In this document: positions 7,309 through 9,577 of the stretch, in pieces
How positions within the stretch are numbered: the first letter of the stretch is position 1
Layout: each line of letters begins with the position of its first letter
Source of the DNA: Bacteroidota bacterium
Lineage (GTDB): Bacteria; Bacteroidota; Bacteroidia; Bacteroidales; GCA-2748055
NCBI GenBank assembly: GCA_030592605.1
Contig: JAUVIT010000042.1
Location: forward strand, 1 to 9,577
Direction of reading: 5' to 3'
DNA: 9,577 nucleotides
Position numbers and translations under genes: made by a program
Notes under the pieces: generated by a model
Seen by the model: the letters and a program-made list of their open reading frames with translations, nothing else
What the model was told of the DNA's origin: nothing
The model's database searches: none

Positions 7309-8106
7309 ATGCTCTTCCTGCTGATGCTCTTTTTTATTCCTGAATCGCCCCGCTACCTGGTACTGAAAAAGCAGGAGAATAAGGCGCTTCAGCTACTCAA
7401 GAGAATCAATCCCACCTCTGCCGATAGTGTACTCTCTGATATCAAGGCTTCGCTCGTGGAGAACCGGGCCCCCTGGCTTTCCTTTGGTGCTTGGGTTATT
7501 GTTGTGGGAATTTTACTTTCGGTATTCCAGCAGTTTGTTGGTATCAACGTGGTGCTCTACTATGCTGGCGATATATTCAGGAGTATGGGGGCCGGGAACG
7601 ACTCATCATTGCTTCAGACCATCGTGGTTGGATTGGTGAACCTCACCTTTACCGTGGTTGCCATCTTTACGGTGGACCGTTTCGGCAGAAAACCCCTGAT
7701 GATCTTTGGTGCCATTGCCATGGGAATTAGCATGCTGGCCCTTGGTTTCTCTTTCTTCTTTGGAAAAATCGGATTTGTCGCATTGATTTTTATGCTTTCA
7801 TACACAGCTGCGTTTGCCATGAGTTGGGGACCGGTGACCTGGGTACTGCTTTCGGAAATTTTTCCCAATAGCATCAAGGGGGCCATGTCAATTGCAGTAG
7901 CCACCATGTGGATTGCCAACCTGATCATATCCTGGACCTTCCCTATTATGAATGAAAGCTCTCTTCTCACAAGACTCTTCAGCCATGGTTTCTCCTACTG
8001 GATCTATGGCCTCATGGGTTTACTTGCAGCCTGGTTTGTGATCAGAATGGTACCTGAGACCAAAGGGAAGAGCCTGGAAGAGATAGAAGGTACCTGGAAA
8101 GGTTAA
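7309..8106 (+). CDS. C-terminal half of the XylE-type symporter, downstream of the premature TAG
   Basis: The frame is open directly after the TAG; the first ATG is at 7309, giving 265 residues. It begins in helix 6, followed by the P-E-S-P-R-Y-L motif (11-17) that opens the cytoplasmic loop. The helix 7 sugar-binding signature F-Q-Q-F-V-G-I-N-V-V-L-Y-Y (73-85) contains the equivalents of E. coli Gln288, Gln289 and Asn294. D-R-F-G-R-K-P-L (123-130), W-G-P-V-T-W (173-178), S-E-I-F-P (182-186) and the sugar-porter ending P-E-T-K-G-K-S-L-E-E (249-258) follow. The residue matching Gln415 is Met (200), and the R-G-K-A loop appears one residue short (K-G-A, 190-192). Independent initiation at 7309 has no strong ribosome-binding site and would start mid-helix, so this is probably not a separate gene. 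Confidence 0.7.
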   Translation: MLFLLMLFFIPESPRYLVLKKQENKALQLLKRINPTSADSVLSDIKASLVENRAPWLSFGAWVIVVGILLSVFQQFVGINVVLYYAGDIFRSMGAGNDSSLLQTIVVGLVNLTFTVVAIFTVDRFGRKPLMIFGAIAMGISMLALGFSFFFGKIGFVALIFMLSYTAAFAMSWGPVTWVLLSEIFPNSIKGAMSIAVATMWIANLIISWTFPIMNESSLLTRLFSHGFSYWIYGLMGLLAAWFVIRMVPETKGKSLEEIEGTWKG

Positions 8107-8114
8107 TATTTTTG
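8107..8114 (+). promoter_or_regulatory. Candidate -7 promoter element before the lactonase gene
   Basis: TATTTTTG begins right after the permease stop and fits the TAnnTTTG consensus, placing a start near 8121, about 20 bases before the lactonase ATG. No -33 TTTG is visible at the expected distance, which falls in the permease coding sequence. The 35-base gap, larger than the 5 bases between xylA and the permease, leaves room for separate transcription. The element is weak evidence on its own. Confidence 0.3.
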
Positions 8115-8141
8115 TAGCTTAAAAGTTAATAAATTAGGGAT

Positions 8142-9305
8142 ATGAAAAAGATTAGTTCAATTATTAAAACAAGCCTTGTGGCATTTTCAACTATGGCACT
8201 ATTTAGCTGTGCAGGAACAACAGAACCTGCTGAAACTATCAAATTTTATGTGGGATCGTCCAATGGAGAACTCTCCCACTCCATCTACCTTTGCGAACTG
8301 AATCCTGCTGATGGGGCCTTTGTGGTACTTGACTCTTTTGCAGGTGCCAGAGCTGCCTCCTACCTGGATCTTTCAACAGGGGGGGAATATCTTTTTGCCA
8401 TCAACCAGGATCCCTGGAATCAGGAGACCGGACATTCCACAGTCAGCTCTTTTGCCGTCGAACCCGGTACACTGGCCCTGGAAGCAATAAACAGTCAATC
8501 CAGCGAGGGCTCAGGTATCTGTCATATCCATTGCAGTGACTTAGGTGATTATATCTTTGCCGCCAACTATGGCAGCGGGCATGCTACAGCACTTCCCGTG
8601 AATGAGAATGGGGAGATTGCTCCTGCTTCTGGCGTTGTAATTGCAGAGGGAGCAGGGATTGCAGGGAGCCGGCAGAATGGCCCCCATGCTCACCAGGTGA
8701 TGCTTGATCCCGGCCAAAACTTCTTGTTGGTACCCGACCTGGGAGCGAATAAGGTGATGATTTATGCTTTCGATACTGAAAACGGAGTCCTTAGTCCAAA
8801 TCCGGCCCAGGCTTTCTTTGAACTGGCCCCGGAAGCTGGTCCCCGCCACCTGGCTTTTCATCCCGATGGCTTATCCCTCTATATTGTTAATGAATTGAAT
8901 TCTACTCTTACCGCCTGCAGCTACAACAGTGCAGATGGAACCATCACTGAATTGAACACTCTTAGCACTGTAGAAGCAGCACATGAGGGGATGAAATATC
9001 CGGCAGCTGTGAGGGTACACCCCAATGGCAGGTATGTATACGCTTCCACACGGGGCGAGAATAGTTGTATCACCACATTTGAGATCAACAAGGATGGGTC
9101 TGTCAGCCGCATACAGGTGATGGAGCAGGTTCCCAACTGGCCCAGGGATTTTAATGTGGATCCTTCAGGTAAATACATGCTGGTAGCCGGCGAACGCTCC
9201 GATGAGATCAGGCTCTACCATATCGATTCGGAAAGCGGCATGCTCTCTGAAACCGCAGGCATGCTTAAACTTCCAGCACCTGCCTCTGTTCTGTTTGTTC
9301 TCTAA
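8142..9305 (+). CDS. Exported lactonase-family beta-propeller lipoprotein (6-phosphogluconolactonase-like)
   Basis: This 387-residue protein belongs to the seven-bladed beta-propeller lactonase family (Pfam Lactonase, YbhE/Pgl-like). Family blocks include F-Y-V-G-S-S (35-40), A-N-Y-G-S-G (141-146) and N-G-P-H-A-H-Q-V (179-186) followed by V-P-D-L-G-A-N-K-V. Further blocks are G-P-R-H-L-A-F-H-P-D-G (233-243) and W-P-R-D-F-N-V-D-P-S-G-K-Y (333-345); blade-type repeats with D-P/H-P-x-G recur through the chain. The N-terminus is a lipoprotein signal: M-K-K, a hydrophobic stretch to residue 20, and a lipobox L-F-S-C with the lipidated Cys at 23. It is therefore predicted to sit in the periplasm or at the outer membrane, unlike the cytoplasmic E. 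coli Pgl, and a role on 6-phosphogluconolactone is unlikely. A free aldonolactone, possibly from xylose, is one guess, but many family members have unknown substrates. It follows the xylose operon and ends 3 bases before the convergent gene. Confidence 0.85.
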   Translation: MKKISSIIKTSLVAFSTMALFSCAGTTEPAETIKFYVGSSNGELSHSIYLCELNPADGAFVVLDSFAGARAASYLDLSTGGEYLFAINQDPWNQETGHSTVSSFAVEPGTLALEAINSQSSEGSGICHIHCSDLGDYIFAANYGSGHATALPVNENGEIAPASGVVIAEGAGIAGSRQNGPHAHQVMLDPGQNFLLVPDLGANKVMIYAFDTENGVLSPNPAQAFFELAPEAGPRHLAFHPDGLSLYIVNELNSTLTACSYNSADGTITELNTLSTVEAAHEGMKYPAAVRVHPNGRYVYASTRGENSCITTFEINKDGSVSRIQVMEQVPNWPRDFNVDPSGKYMLVAGERSDEIRLYHIDSESGMLSETAGMLKLPAPASVLFVL

Positions 9306-9317
9306 GACTCAGAACAA
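9295..9317. repeat. Short inverted repeat spanning the convergent stop codons
   Basis: TTGTTCT (9295-9301) and AGAACAA (9311-9317) are perfect inverted copies around a 9-base centre that includes both stop codons: TAA of the lactonase at 9303-9305 and the minus-strand TGA at 9309-9311. The 7-bp stem could fold at the 3' end of either transcript. No T-run follows on either strand, so it does not look like an intrinsic terminator, and the symmetry may partly reflect similar C-terminal codons in the two genes. Confidence 0.35.
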
Positions 9318-9577
9318 CTTCAGGATCCCGTAGATCCCAACCATAAAGATGGCTACACAGCTGATAATAAGGAAGAATTTGTAGATTCTACCCGGTGGAA
9401 CCACCTTTACGTCCGAATTGAACCTGAACCAGATCCCCGCGATCACCACGATAAAAAGCATCACAAAGGTGGCGATCCCTCCAATGGTCACCATTAGCAC
9501 GGGCAACTTAATAAGCAGAAATGCAATTGTCCAGAGCACAGGAAAGATTATGGCCAGCAAGCGGATGGTCCGTAAGC
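9309..9577 (-). CDS. C-terminal part of a multi-pass membrane protein, possibly an Nramp-type divalent metal transporter (5'-partial)
   Basis: The minus-strand frame is open from the right edge to TGA at 9309-9311 and gives the last 88 residues of a larger protein. A TTG at 9560 is internal, since coding continues upstream as L-R-T-I-R. Three hydrophobic segments are visible, at about 7-22, 25-50 and 66-87, with an R-F-N-S-D-V-K-V-V-P-P-G-R-I-Y-K loop between the second and third. The pattern F-P-V-L-W-T-I-A-F-L-L-I-K, then I-G-G-I-A, a P-G-x-x-Y loop and a G-I-Y-G-I-L-K-L-F end resembles the C-terminus of Nramp-family metal transporters of Bacteroidota and Planctomycetes. The metal-binding residues would lie outside the window, so the family is tentative. 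It converges on the lactonase gene with a 3-base gap and is unrelated to the xylose operon by orientation. Confidence 0.6.
   Translation of the reverse strand, partial: LRTIRLLAIIFPVLWTIAFLLIKLPVLMVTIGGIATFVMLFIVVIAGIWFRFNSDVKVVPPGRIYKFFLIISCVAIFMVGIYGILKLF

Larger units (their letters stand above)
6499..8106 (+). pseudogene. xylE: XylE-type D-xylose/H+ symporter gene interrupted by an in-frame TAG
   Basis: This is a major facilitator superfamily sugar porter resembling E. coli XylE, which imports D-xylose with a proton across the inner membrane. The plus-strand frame runs without shift from 6499 to 8106 (535 codons) except for TAG at codon 265 (7291-7293). The TAG falls inside the conserved block W-R-W-M-F-G-[stop]-E-T-I-P-A, where relatives have Ser (E. 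coli: M-F-A-S-E-C-I-P-A). One C-to-A change of a TCG codon would explain it. Both sides retain family sequence with no other stop or frameshift, so the lesion is either very recent or a sequencing or assembly error. TAG ends dctP, dctQ, xylB and xylA here, so genome-wide reassignment is unlikely. If the stop is real, translation yields only the first domain and the cell needs another xylose importer. The gene follows xylA by 5 bases. Confidence 0.85.

Noticed and set aside
7614..7970. Minus-strand open frame of 118 codons opposite the permease
   Set aside because: Antisense to conserved sugar-porter helices; no independent support.
6499..8106. Two separate half-transporter genes working as a pair
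   Set aside because: The break falls within a conserved block at the start of helix 6, the second half would start mid-helix at 7309 without a clear ribosome-binding site, and the frame is unbroken apart from the single stop.
9295..9317. Intrinsic bidirectional terminator
   Set aside because: The stem is AT-rich and only 7 bp, and no T-run follows on either strand; kept only as an inverted repeat.
1..9577. Mobile element, CRISPR array, defence island or RNA gene
   Set aside because: No transposase, integrase, regularly spaced repeats, tRNA-like cloverleaf or rRNA sequence was seen, and the genes form a coherent metabolic locus.

Overview
The window looks like chromosomal DNA of a member of the Bacteroidota, probably an environmental or marine lineage rather than a gut Bacteroides (the lineage within the phylum is inference). 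Support comes from Bacteroidota-type XylA and XylB sequences, a Nudix-fold (NrtR/AraR-type) sugar regulator next to the xylose genes, weak or absent Shine-Dalgarno sequences, candidate TAnnTTTG -7 boxes, and a short lipoprotein signal ending in LFSC. Coding density is very high and no gene-free stretch exceeds 70 bases. No RNA gene, CRISPR array, insertion sequence, integrase or attachment site was seen.

Layout. (1) Bases 1-2775 hold the end of a tripartite TRAP carboxylate transporter operon, dctP (5' end cut by the window edge), dctQ and dctM, packed with gaps of 5 and 1 bases. (2) Bases 2776-2841 are a short control region with a 25-base inverted repeat and a candidate promoter. (3) Bases 2842-8106 are a xylose catabolic operon: Nudix/winged-helix regulator, xylulokinase xylB, xylose isomerase xylA and an XylE-type sugar/H+ symporter. 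(4) Bases 8142-9305 encode a lipoprotein of the lactonase (Pgl-like beta-propeller) family. (5) From 9309 to the right edge, on the minus strand and convergent, lies the 3' end of a multi-pass membrane protein, possibly an Nramp-type metal transporter.

How the genes work together. The permease would bring in D-xylose, XylA converts it to D-xylulose, and XylB phosphorylates that to xylulose 5-phosphate for the pentose phosphate pathway. The regulator's Nudix domain, degenerate at catalytic positions, probably senses a sugar or sugar phosphate. The TRAP system most likely imports a sugar acid or other carboxylate; its link to xylose is only adjacency.

The most striking observation is that the permease gene is interrupted by an in-frame TAG at 7291-7293, exactly where relatives carry a serine, although both flanking halves are otherwise intact. 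TAG is the ordinary stop of four other genes here, which argues against recoding. The same permease also carries an apparent extra membrane hairpin between helices 1 and 2, lacks one residue of the conserved RGKA loop and has Met where E. coli XylE has a xylose-contacting Gln. DctM also appears to carry an extra hydrophobic hairpin. I found no convincing wholly new biological system; the rest is a conventional sugar-catabolism locus.
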